DNA of 64,000 bases, from NCBI GenBank assembly GCA_017506865.1, contig JAFCMP010000014.1:248001-312000 (forward strand), read 5' to 3'. Origin of the DNA: Tribonema minus. Its lineage: Eukaryota; Sar; Xanthophyceae; Tribonematales; Tribonemataceae. The notes below the pieces were generated by a model that did no database searches, was not told the DNA's origin, and worked only from the letters and a program-made list of their open reading frames with translations. This document shows positions 54,006 to 64,000 of the stretch, piece by piece. Made by a program: the position numbers and the translations under genes. The stretch's first letter is position 1; every line of letters starts with the position of its first letter.

Positions 54006-54941
54006 CACTTGTGGCTGGCAGCACCGTTTGCTCGCCGCTATGACGTCAAGTGTATTACATGCGCCATATGTATGCGGCACTCGACTGGACGTACAGGCTA
54101 AAGGCTCTCGCCTCCTCTGCACCCTGCGAGTTCGGCCAGGCTGCGGCAGTTTCGCGCCGCCCCTTTTTTGGGGGGTTCTTGAAGGAAGACTTGCTCGACT
54201 CCACACAAACTGATGCAGATTCATGAAGCGAGCAGCATAAACCCCAGCTCTGTGTGCCATGCTCAATTGCAGGCACCAAGTCTTGAAGCTGACTAACCCT
54301 GCTCATAAAGAGCGAGCCACTTGTATGTGACACAAAATGTATTGATGTGGTGTAGGTATGTGCCAGACCCATATGCCAGCCGATTACACAGGGTGCATGA
54401 GCAGACAACCGGCCATGCTCAGCGCTGACTGCCCGGCTGGCTTTGTAGCTACTGACCTCATAGGTAGATGGGGCAACGTACCGCATTATGCACAATCAAG
54501 CATCTAGTGGTTCTCCTTGGCATCTGAATCAGCAGCTTCCATGCTCTACGTGTACTCAGATAGTCAACTGAGTTGCAAACTTGCACCCTTGTCCCTGGCA
54601 TCACATAGTTTCGTAGCCTGTTCGCAAGGGCCCACGCATGATGTCCATACTTCCCCCCGGCAGCGGTGCCACGGGCCAATGTATACTCGCCAACCCCCCC
54701 CCCCCCCTCAGATACTGTGCCATGTATGTACAGATGCTGCCGACATGAGAATGTGCAGTACCCCCCGACCTTTCGCTTCCATGAAGATCAAGTTGCGATC
54801 CGCGCTCTGCAGCACCATCATCCCCCCGTGATGCACCAGCACTGTGACATCGCCGCACAGCAGCACTTGCTGCACGCCTCCTCCAAATCCGGCAATCTCT
54901 GGCGTCCCTTCAACTGTTATGACACGCGCCAGACGCGCTCC
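54006..54941. other. Intergenic between the large protein and the first coiled-coil gene
   Basis: This lower-GC segment has no recognised exon. A C tract lies at about 54696-54708. Frame remains open on the minus strand to 54266 upstream of the gene, so a 5' extension is possible. Confidence 0.4.
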
Positions 54942-56627
54942 TTAATCACGGCGCTGGCGCTTGCGGCTCGGCGGCCACCCCATGAAGCGCCCCACCCAGC
55001 CCTGCTGCTGCTGCGGCTGCTGCTGCTCCTCGGCCACGCGCTCCGTCCGCTGCTGCTGCTGCTGCTGCAGCTGCTGCTGGATAGCCTCCAGCTCCGCAAC
55101 CACAGCCGCGTGCTGCCCGCGCGCCTCCGCCAACAGCGCGGCCGCGTCGGCGAGCGCGGCGCGCAGCATGCTCACCTCGCCCGCATCGCGCTGAGCGCTG
55201 CTGCTGCTGCCGCCGCTGCTGCCGCGAACGACAGCGCGCTCGCAGCTGCCAAGGTCCGCCAGCTGTGCTTGCAGCTGCGCCGCCGCCGCATTTTGCTCAT
55301 CCAGCTGTCACAGGTGCGCAACGGCGGCGGTGGCAGCAGGGTATGAGCGTTGTGCGGGTGTTGCAGTGTCGGGTGGTGGGCGCCGCACACGCATGCGTTA
55401 AGATGTGGCGCCAGTGCGCCATGCTCAGGCACCAGCCGCCTGGCAGCATCGCTGAAGCAGTGCGAAGCCTGCCGCTGCGTGCAGCATGGCAGTGCAGCCG
55501 GTGTCGCAGATGGGCAGTGATGACAGGGGCAGTAATGTTTGCGCACGGAAGTGCGCCGCTACAAGTTCGTCGTGACACGATTCGCACATGTCTCGAAATA
55601 CTAGGCTTAATGATGCAGCGTTCCAATGCCTCACGAGGCAAGCGGCATAGACGTGATGCAGCAGTGGCTACTGGCAGCGCGTGTTTGCGCTCGCAACACA
55701 CATCCCACAACAAACAAGGTGACTGGCGTGAGGCAGCGAGGACTGCACGTGAAAAATCAACAAGACAGCATTGCCAGAGGCGTACATCCGCTTCAGTGCG
55801 CGCAGCGCCGCCAGCCAGCATCGGCGCCCACAAGCGACGAGCGTACGACGCAGTGCAAGCCGCAGGACTGGACAGAGCTCGCGTACCTGGCTTTCGAGCG
55901 CGTCATGGCTCGACTGCAGCGCCTCATTGGCGCAAATGAGGCGCGCAACTTCGGCGCAGAGGTCGTTGACCTCAACGGCCTGCTGCTGCGCCGCCGCTGC
56001 AGCGTCCGCGCGCGCCGCGTCCCTCGCCTGCACGGCTGCTGCCGCCTCGCTCCGCGCTGTTTCTGCGTCCTGGCGAGCATTCGCTGTCTCTTGAGCCGCC
56101 TCTTGGCGAGCAGCGGTTGCGCGGCGGCGCTCCGCTTGCAGTGCAGTGCGCGCCGCCGCTGCCGCCTGTTGAGCGTTCGCCGCCGTCGCCGCCTCAGCAC
56201 GGGCGGCTGCGAGCTCGGTGCGCATCGTCTCGGCTGCAGCGGCAGCCCTCGCCGTTTCCTCTGCCGCCGCCGCCACCGCTGCCGCCGCTGCAGCCGCTGC
56301 AGCCGGGTCTGGCCCCGCATCGCTGCGCAGCTCGTTGATGGTGCGATTGGCAGCGTCGAGCCTCTCCTGCAGCGCTGCGTTGAGGCCATCAGCGGCCTTC
56401 TTGGCTGCTGCAGCGGCTTTGTACTTCTTGGTCACTTGGCGCAGCTGCTCGTTTGTGGCAGCATCGGCGGCGCCGCGGGCATCGGCAGGGTCTGCCGCTG
56501 CTGCGTCCAGCTGTGCCTGCAATTCCGTCACCTGCGCCACGCGCTGCTCAAGCTGCTGAGCGTTGCTGCTCTGCTCCGCCAGCAGCTGGTCCACCAACTG
56601 CTGCAGCGACTGGATCTGCATCACAGC
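54942..56627 (-). CDS. Coiled-coil protein with basic GWVGRFMGWPPSRKRQRRD tail (paralogue 1)
   Basis: Exons 56627-55890 and 55304-54942 join in phase 0 (366 residues; an ATG sits three codons into the first, but earlier exons are possible). It is almost entirely coiled coil: SLQQLVDQLLAEQSSNAQQL, TNEQLRQVTKKYKAAAAAKK, and long Ala-Arg-Glu heptads. The last exon has DEQNAAAAQLQAQLADL, AALADAAALLAEARGQHAAV, a poly-Gln stretch from CTG repeats, and the C-terminal tail GWVGRFMGWPPSRKRQRRD. The RKRQRR stretch resembles a nuclear-localisation signal. The last exon is duplicated in the gene at 58976. A structural or scaffold role is inferred; no catalytic domain is seen. Confidence 0.7.
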
Positions 56628-58975
56628 CTGCAGAGCAGTTCATTGCCAGGTACAGATCATAAGCTGGTGTACGCCCCGCTGTGGCCACGGCCGTACGTGA
56701 CGCAGTTCGCTACTCGTTGTCAGGCAGATGCAGGGAAGGCGTAAGGCAAGTGATGGCCGCAAGTCGAATTGCCAATTGTATTGAGGCGCTGATGGTACAT
56801 AGCGAACGAGCCCTCTTCAACTTCGGTGTGACAATGCAGAGAAGGACCAATGACACAGGAAGGCACATCGCTCGGTTCAGGAATTGCTGCAGAGTGTTAT
56901 TCCCCAGTACGTGCGCACACACATGTTCGTGTCGGCATTGACGTGCTTGAAGCTCGTGTCACATCAAAAAAGATGCGGTGTTTTTGCATTGAGGCGTACC
57001 TCCTGAAGTTGTGCTTCATCGGCGACACCATAGACGCCATTACGCTGGTGGTGAACGTGGTTCGCCATGTCCGGTGGTTGTCAAGCGCGCTGCTGCCGAG
57101 TGTTTTTGTTTTCCTCAACTTTAACTTCAAGTTCCATCCGGTGACTTGCCTTCCCAGAGATGCAGACCTGAAGCCGTGCGCGCTTGCCTGACGCTCAGCA
57201 ACCATTGCTCAAAGCCTCACCATCCTTGCGCCATGATGACGGCGAAACAGCAAGAAAGGGATGGGTTTCTAACCACGCCTTGTTCCTGGTTGATCGGCTG
57301 TTTAGAGGTGGCATGGGGGCATATTGCGGCAAGCGCCACCTGGCTCGCTCGCAGCAACCGCCACAGCCCTCAGCCAAGCCGCAGGCGCAAGAAATCAAAG
57401 TGCATGAAAACTACTGCTTGCGTCGTGTGGGAAAGACGCGGTCACGTCCTGCTGCTTGGCGCAGAGATTCGAGCATGCTGTCTCGCACAAGGACCCTCTC
57501 TACCAGAGGGACAGTTTTTACAAAGCCACACGAACAAACCGTTGTTAATCTATGGACATTCGATCCGCAAGGATTCGCCCACTCATGGCCACCTGTCCAC
57601 GCTGGACCTCAGAGGCTTCATGCTGTCTTACCTCCAGACATCACACTGCTGCATACCACTGAGACCTCTGGGACAAGCCGGGGAGGGACTGAACAATCCA
57701 GAATGCACATGTGATGAACGCTAGCGTGGATTTTGCAGGGCATTTCATACCGCCACCTGCGGGCAGGGCTTCGCCCTCTTGGCTGAACTTTTGAGCTGCG
57801 CTGCGCCAATATTTGTGAGGACAATTTGCAGCGCCGTGGCTGCAGTGTTACAGGGGCCATCGCGAGCAGCAGCTTTGTGCTTGGTACTTACATTAGTTCT
57901 TTTTATTAATTCTCGCTCAGGGCGCGAAAATGCCCAGATGAATGGCATCTAACTTGAAGCTTGCTTTACATTAGTACTTCCGAGGCTGCTGAAAGACCGC
58001 CTGCCATATTATGTTCCGAACTGCGGCGATTGTGCAGTCCGCGCTGCCCAGGATGCTGACAGATGTGACACTTATGTCTGATGCTCAGTAGCAACGTGAA
58101 CCACATGTCAGATGCATTTGTGACCCAGCAATGCATTGAAACAAAGCGCAGTTGTCACATTCAAAGCAGACATTGGTGGTGGTGCGTTGAGAGCATAGTT
58201 GCACTTCTGCTGCAGTGCGGAAGCTTGCGTTTTGCAGGTGGCGCGAGTGAGTCATCAGCTAGCTCGTGGTGCAGTGCGTGAAGCTGCTCGCATACGACCA
58301 TGAAAGGTCACAACTGCGCTCCATTGCTTTCTGATGAAGGCGCAATTATGGTGGCATGCATAGCAGGGCAGTTTGCCCCCTCCGAGATGCGGACGGCTTT
58401 CACGTCATCAGCACCGCTGACACAGCACAATATTCTGCCCAAACTTCACGCTGTGAAGGTCGCCAAAATTCATGCCCAGACTGACCACAGGCACATCAGC
58501 AGCCCCCAGAGCATGCCTTAGAATGGCAAATGCTTTACAAGGAGTGTGTAGAAGCAGAAGTGGAGTAGAAGTAGAAAAGAGGTGATGCTCAGCATGCAAC
58601 GAACACAAACAAATCATTCATGTTTGGCGCGTTTACACCAGCTCGCTCAGTCCAGCGAGCTGAACAGTCGTGCCCGTTAGTACCTGCATTGAATTTGTAG
58701 ATGGCCTGCTGCGCCCCTGAAGTGCGCGAGCATTCATCTCCATATCAGGAATCGTACTAGCTGAAAAGCATGCTTTCATGCATTTACAGATGTTGATGGA
58801 CAAGGGAATGGTGCTTTGACATACACAGATGCCTCATCATGAATGGCGCATCAGAGTAAAGTGCAGATATAGTTACAAACCTGACGTTCAACGTTGTACA
58901 CCGATCCCTAGGTTACATACACCCAGTACCTATACACATGTACAGATGCTGCGGTCAATGCGCCAGATGTGCCCC
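56628..58975. other. Lower-GC intergenic stretch
   Basis: Two overlapping plus-strand frames of 170-190 codons occur at 57146-57724, but neither has recognisable motifs and each reads as random composition. The inverted copy of the FSRPERE repeat lies at 57881-57970. Any first exon of the upstream coiled-coil gene should lie here, but I could not identify it. Confidence 0.4.
57881..57970 (-). repeat. Inverted copy of the FSRPERE repeat
   Basis: The reverse complement reads ATGCCATTCATCTGGGCATT then TTCGCGCCCTGAGCGAGAAT and AATAAAAAGAAC, matching the copies at 48474-49123. It keeps the same open frame (MPFIWAFSRPERELIK). Confidence 0.8.
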
Positions 58976-59034
58976 TTAATCACGGCGCTGGCGCTTCCGG
59001 CTCGGCGGCCACCCCAGGAACCGCCCCGCCCAGC

Positions 59035-59075
<41 letters not shown>

Positions 59076-61788
59076 TCAGCTTCCACTTGAAGCTCTATCC
59101 ATTGCTGCCAGTGCTGCTGCCGCTGCTGGATGGCCTTCAGCTCTGCGACAACTGCCAGATGCTGCTCGCGCGCCTCCGCCAACAGCGCAGTCGCGTCGCC
59201 GAGTGCGGCGCGCAGGATGGCGATCTCACCCGCGTCGCGCTGGGCGCTGCTTCTGCTGCCGTCGTGAATGGCAGCATCATGATGATCACGGTGGCGGCGC
59301 TCGGCCAGCTGTGCTCGTAGCTGCGCTGCCGCCGCCTTTTGCTCCTCCAACTGCCACAAGGATATGGGTGGGCAGCAGAGGTGGCGGCAGCAGGGTCTGA
59401 GACCTGGTGCCGCAGTGGCGGGTGGCAGGTGCGACACACGCTTTGATACATGATGCCAGTGTGCTAGGCTCATACATCGTCCGCTGTGTCATGCAATGCC
59501 ACACCGTGACATGACTGCGGTGCTTTGCAGAATGACGTTGCAGCGGGTGCAGCAGCTGGACAGTGACCACAACGGAAATGATGATTTTGCACGAGTGCCA
59601 CAACAACACATACACATCGCATGATTCACGCACGCCAAGGCACACCCAGGGCTTCATGATGCACCATGCCACTGGCTTACAGGGCAAGCGGTCAAGACAC
59701 GCGATGCGGCAGCGGCCATCGGCAGCAGCATGTGATTGCGCACACAATGTGCCTCGCATACCGCAAATTGCACGCGTATCGGCAGAGAGGATGGTGCGTG
59801 CACATGAACCGTGAACACTACGTCAAGTGCTGGCGGTGACTTGCCAAGAACGGCACATAAGAAGACAAACGCAAGCGCTCACCTCCTTGTGCAGCTGCGC
59901 TATGTCCACCTGCCGCGCTGCCTCGACGCTCGCAGCAAACGTGCGCTGCTCCTGTGTTTGCCGCTCCAGCTCGTGCAGCGCCGCCTGCGATGCGCGCAGC
60001 GCATCCGTCATGCGCTCCGCATGCGCCGCAGCATCGCTCGCCTGAATCGCCGCCGTTTCGCGCTCGGTATCCAGCGCTGCTTCCGCGGTGCGCAGCTGCA
60101 CATGCAGGCCATTGACCTCTGCCACCAACGAATCTCGGGCGGCGCCGGCAGTGGTTGCAGCGCCAGTGACTTCCGTGAGTCTCGCATTGAGGGCGTCAAT
60201 GGTGCGCTGGGCTACGGCTTCGGTTGCGGCGGCCGCCGCTGCCGCTGCCGCTGCCGCTGCGGTGGTGCGCTGCTCTGCCAGCGCCGCTGCGTGCTCGCCC
60301 TGTGTAATGCGCAGCGGCTCGTCCAACTCGCCGCTGTGCGCACCAGCGCTCGCATCTTCCTCAAGCCGATTGCACAACTCGAGCGCTTCCGCCTCCATCG
60401 CACCAATGCGAGACTCCGCGCTGGCGGCACGGGCTTGTTCAGCGATGACTTGTGCGGTTGCCGCGCGGAGCGCTCTGCTTGACTCTTTCAATTTATTCAG
60501 CAGCAGCTCCGCGTGGCACTGCGCGGCGGCAGCCTGAGCTTTGGCGTTGCGCAGTTCCCCGTCTGACAGCAGCAGGCAGGCAGTGGTTCCATGGTCGGGT
60601 TTAGCCTCCAGAGGATGTACGAGAGATATGCAGCATGGTGGCGGGCGGTCCTGTGCTGTGCTGCACCTGTTCGTCTGCGTCAGTGCTCAACTACTTATTT
60701 CACGATACGATGTAGCCATCCGCGGCAGCGGCAACACATCCTAGCCACTGGCAGGCACCGTGACGCAGGCCCACGCAGAACTGCCATTAGGAATAGAGGA
60801 TAACGCTGATTTCAAGCCCTTCGCAACAACTTCATACTGGGCACCATGGGATGCACAAAGCGCAATGTACTGTGCTGCTCATGACACAGGACAGAGAGCA
60901 ATTCGCCTCACCCTAGTGCTCCGCATCCTTCTTTGCGGCGTCCACCATGGCCGCGAGGTCGCGCGCCTGCCCCTCAAGCCGCGTCACACTGTCCTTGAGC
61001 GCTGCTGCCTCGAGGTTCCGCCGCGCCGCCTCCGCCGCCGCTTCGCGATCGCGCTTGTCCATCTCCACGGCGAATTGCTGGCGCGCCGACCCTATCTCCG
61101 ACGGTGTCTCGCTCTGCACGAGCCGCTGTTCTGCGCTGCGCTGCGCCGCCGCCGCTGCCGCCGCCGCCGCCGCTGCCGCCGCCGCCGCCGCTGCCGCTCC
61201 AGCGCTGCCGCTGCCGCCACCACTGCGCGCTGCCGCAAGCTCCGCGATGCGCTCCTCAGCATCCGCGCTGGTTGCATGCGCCGCCGCGAGCGACGCCTCC
61301 TGCTGCGCAGGAGCGGCTGCATCCCTGCGCTCAGCATCTGCCTGCAGCTCGCACTCGCGCTCCTCGGCGCGCGACGCCCGTTGCGCCGCCTCGTGCAGCT
61401 CGCGTTGAAGCCTGTCGGTGAGGCGCTGGAGGGAAAAAAATCAGAAACGAGGTTCAGAACGCGGTGCGGCTTTGTCGATGTCAAGTCGTCCTTCATCCTC
61501 TATGTTCTAGATGAAACAAGGGGGGGGGGGGCATGCAGTGCGCCGCATCGCAGCGTCAGCACTCGGAGTATTGTACGCGTGTGTACTGGTGCCACACGCA
61601 TCTCGTATACGCCAGAGCTTCCCAATCCTCACCTCGGTCTCCACTTCCTCTGCCTGCACTTGTGCCATCGTCTTCGTCAATACATCCTGGGCGAAGGCGT
61701 CGCCTTGCATGGACCCGCGTGCACGCCCCGAGAAATCGTTTTGTGCGTCCGCGAGGTTGCTGACAATTTTCAACAGCCTTTCCACCCG
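58976..61788 (-). pseudogene. Coiled-coil paralogue 2, interrupted by an in-frame TAG
   Basis: Exons 61788-61633, 61425-60912, 60562-59883 and 59350-58976 agree in phase at every junction. The second exon contains TAG at 60915-60913, four bases before its GGTGAGG donor. The protein is coiled coil throughout: RLLKIVSNLADAQNDF, RLTDRLQRELHEAAQRASRA, KDSVTRLEGQARDLAAMVDA, ELRNAKAQAAAAQCHAELLL, TIDALNARLTEVTG, then the last exon EEQKAAAAQLRAQLAERRHR, poly-Gln and GWAGRFLGWPPSRKRQRRD. The last exon is a clear duplicate of that in the gene at 54942. Either the gene is broken by a CAG-to-TAG change, or it is two genes (61788-60913 and 60562-58976), or splicing avoids the stop. No start codon is assigned. 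Confidence 0.6.
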
Positions 61789-64000
61789 CTGTGTTGATGG
61801 GGTAGATTACATGTGCCCCTGCAGAAACTCGTAAAGCTGCGTTTTGTGCCAGTTCTTGCGCCTGGTGGCGTGCCTCCTCTCAACAGCTGCTTGTCCTGCG
61901 CCAGCCTCCATGTGTGAGCAACCTGAAGCCTGTCCGCCAAACTGATTGATCACAGCCGGCGACGCCCTCCCCGATTGTCTCAGACGGGGTTTGGCAGCTT
62001 TAACCGTCGTCGACTGTCAATTCCCGGTCAGTTCCTGCAGCTGCTGCTGCCTCTCCTCGGCGTCGTTGACTCGCCTGTGCGTGTGACTCGCCTCCGGTGA
62101 AGTCGTAGTTCATCATCAGGCTCTGCTTTAGCAATATGCATTCAAGCCTTGTCGAGGTGGGGCTGCCCGGCATGAAGCTGCGTTGCTGGAAAGGCCGTGA
62201 ATTCGAAGCTGAGAACCGTGCTGGCTGGTGGCGCAGGGCACCCCCCACTTCTGTACTTGCTGGGTTGAGGACACACGCAGCGTGCACATGTATATAACGT
62301 GTGCGCTGCACCTCATGGACCAGCCGCGTTCGAGAGTTCAGATGCCAGCGTGGGATCTTTTGTAGGAATTCATACTGCCACCTTTTGTGGACCTTTTGCC
62401 CTCCTCGATGTGAACCGCTGTCCAACTCAAGTATGTGCTTACAGGTGGACAGTAGCTGCAGCGCCATGGCAATCGTACATTCCGATGCTGCTAACTGCTG
62501 AACACGCTGTGAGGTTCGCCTGTCCAGGTTCACTTGTGTGCGTGTGGTCTGCAGCGACACTCGCGTTATCTGCCCTGCGCGCAACCTGCTGGTGTGTTCA
62601 CTCACACACTTGACGCCCAGTAAAAATGCAATGTGCATCGCGCATCACAGGTAATCTGTGATACAGCCGGGGTTGAGGGCGCAACATGCAAGCGAAGGGA
62701 ACATGGGCAGAGGTGACGACCAGGGCATATGTAAGCCTGCTGCTGCGGGGTGGAAGCGTGCTCTTTTACGTGGCGATGAGCGAATGGCTTGCCGGCGATG
62801 GATCGCAGGAAGCAGAAGTGCCAAGCAACACCGCAACTAAAGTGCGCGCTCTCTGTGTAATCTTGCGACAAGGCATAGCCAAGCAGTTGTGACCCCCAGT
62901 TAACGTTGCTGATGGCTGATCGTCTCGACTGCAGCAAATCTTTTGTTGTGGCAGAGGCAATTGATCAACGCTCAAAAGCCACAGCACGTGCGCAATACCA
63001 CACACCTCTAGGACCAACAGGCGCATCAGCGTGCCCGATACAAGCCTGCATGCAATGATGCACTTGTCGCTAGGACAGCAGTTCCTTTGAACATGCTTTT
63101 GTCCAATTGCATCTGTAGAGGTGAGGTGATGGTGAGTTTGTGGCGCATTGACACATTCGCTCGGTCTAGCAAGCTGAGCGGTTCCTGCATTGCACTGCAG
63201 CTGTGGATGGCGTATTTGCAGAAGTGACAAGGGCATGGCATTAATGTATTGCACAGAAGGGCGATGGTGTCAACAAGAATTTAGGGGGTGCACCTACTTC
63301 GCGCCGTTGCTTCGGCCTGCACTCTCGTGTGCTTCTCGCCAGTGAATGGTGCATCAGCACAAGGCGCAAGTATAGCTACACGTGATGTCCAATGCTCACC
63401 GCCTATCCCTTAGGGTACATACATCCTGAAACCCCCATGCCCCCCCCCCCCCCCCCCATGCGCCGCGGCGCTTAACTCCTGTCTGCTAACGGGCAGCCCT
63501 CTGTGCTGCTGCTGCCAGTGCTGCTGCAGTAAGCGGCCCCCCTCCCCCCCCACACGCACTTACCTCCCCTACGCTAGCGGGCAGCAACTGCTGCTGCTGC
63601 TGCCGCTGCTGCAATAAGCCATTTGTATGTAACATTTACACCCCCCATCCAACAAAGTGCATTGGTGCAGTTCTGTCTGTTTTTACAGGCGAGTCAAGCA
63701 GCTCCACCGCATGACTGCCATACAATGATACAAGTCCCCTGCACGGTGCCCTCCCCACCATGCCCCAGCTGGACTTTAGCACCATTAGATCTCGCTAAAT
63801 CCAGAAATCCCTTTGCATTGCTCCGAGCCCGTTTACTCTGAGTGCGTCCGCGCTCGCAGGCCAAACCCTTTTTCTCCGCGCACGCCGCAACGATTGCCCC
63901 GTGATCACCTCGCTTCTCCGCGCGCATTGCCGCCATCGACCGTCACTCGCCGCGGCGGCGTTTGCGCCCCCCAAGCCCCCCCAGGATGCGCGACCAGAAC
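61789..64000. other. Unresolved 3' flank of the window
   Basis: A short minus-strand frame at about 62018-62076 (VNDAEERQQQLQELTGN and a stop, after ACGCACAG) looks like a terminal coiled-coil exon, but has no placed partner. The stretch 62150-63330 has no recognised exon. A C tract lies at about 63437-63457. The last 150 bases become GC-rich again; no family is evident. Confidence 0.35.
63330..63610. repeat. Degenerate third copy of the coiled-coil gene 3' region
   Basis: GAATGG.GCATCAG..CA..G.GCA.GTATAG.TACA and the later CCCTTAGGGTACATACATCC resemble 58840-58920, downstream of the gene at 58976. CTG-triplet and GTGCTGCTGC words at 63505-63615 resemble its poly-Gln region. No coding frame survives. 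Confidence 0.5.

Noticed and set aside
57146-57724. Two overlapping plus-strand frames of 176-192 codons
   Set aside because: Neither shows motifs or codon bias, and both overlap in different frames, as expected by chance.

Overview
The window is nuclear DNA of a GC-rich, intron-rich eukaryotic alga. It opens inside the last exons of a chlorophyll-binding light-harvesting gene whose C-terminus (SPFGDGQGAF) is of the fucoxanthin/chlorophyll a-c type. A plastid YidD-like gene follows, and several proteins start with signal-peptide-like segments. This fits an alga with a secondary plastid. A haptophyte is my best guess and a stramenopile is possible. All introns I could delimit are GT-AG, and phases agree at nearly every junction. 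Many 3' splice sites are preceded by long pure poly-C tracts, and short TTAGGG/CCCTAA-type repeats are scattered in introns.

Layout: 1-650 (+) end of a light-harvesting protein; 3925-6684 (+) aminoacylase-1-like M20 peptidase; 9320-18322 (-) 11-exon processive family-2 glycosyltransferase of the cellulose-synthase type; 19205-20031 (-) two orphan exons; 20542-21784 (+) YidD-like protein; 23370-26575 (-) coiled-coil protein with a C-terminal PDZ domain; 28396-41400 (-) 13-exon polytopic membrane protein ending in a HECT ubiquitin-ligase domain; 42334-43101 (-) proteasome beta-4 (PSMB2) subunit; 43207-45357 (+) thiamine pyrophosphokinase; 49704-54005 (-) large disordered alanine-rich protein; 54942-56627 and 58976-61788 (-) two paralogous coiled-coil genes with a near-identical basic C-terminus, the second interrupted by an in-frame TAG. 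The rest is intergenic DNA with repeats.

The genes do not form one pathway. Glycan synthesis, ubiquitin/proteasome turnover, thiamine activation and plastid functions sit side by side, as expected for a eukaryotic chromosome. PSMB2 and thiamine pyrophosphokinase are divergent, with 105 bp between start codons.

The most unusual signal is structural. Introns of the glycosyltransferase and HECT genes, and the 3' flank of the aminoacylase gene, contain serial degenerate copies of the adjoining exon edge, including its splice site or stop codon. These 'exon-edge echoes' occur one to four at a time with periods of about 60-190 bp, often separated by CCCTAA-like repeats. They suggest that introns here grow, or arose, by tandem duplication across splice junctions.
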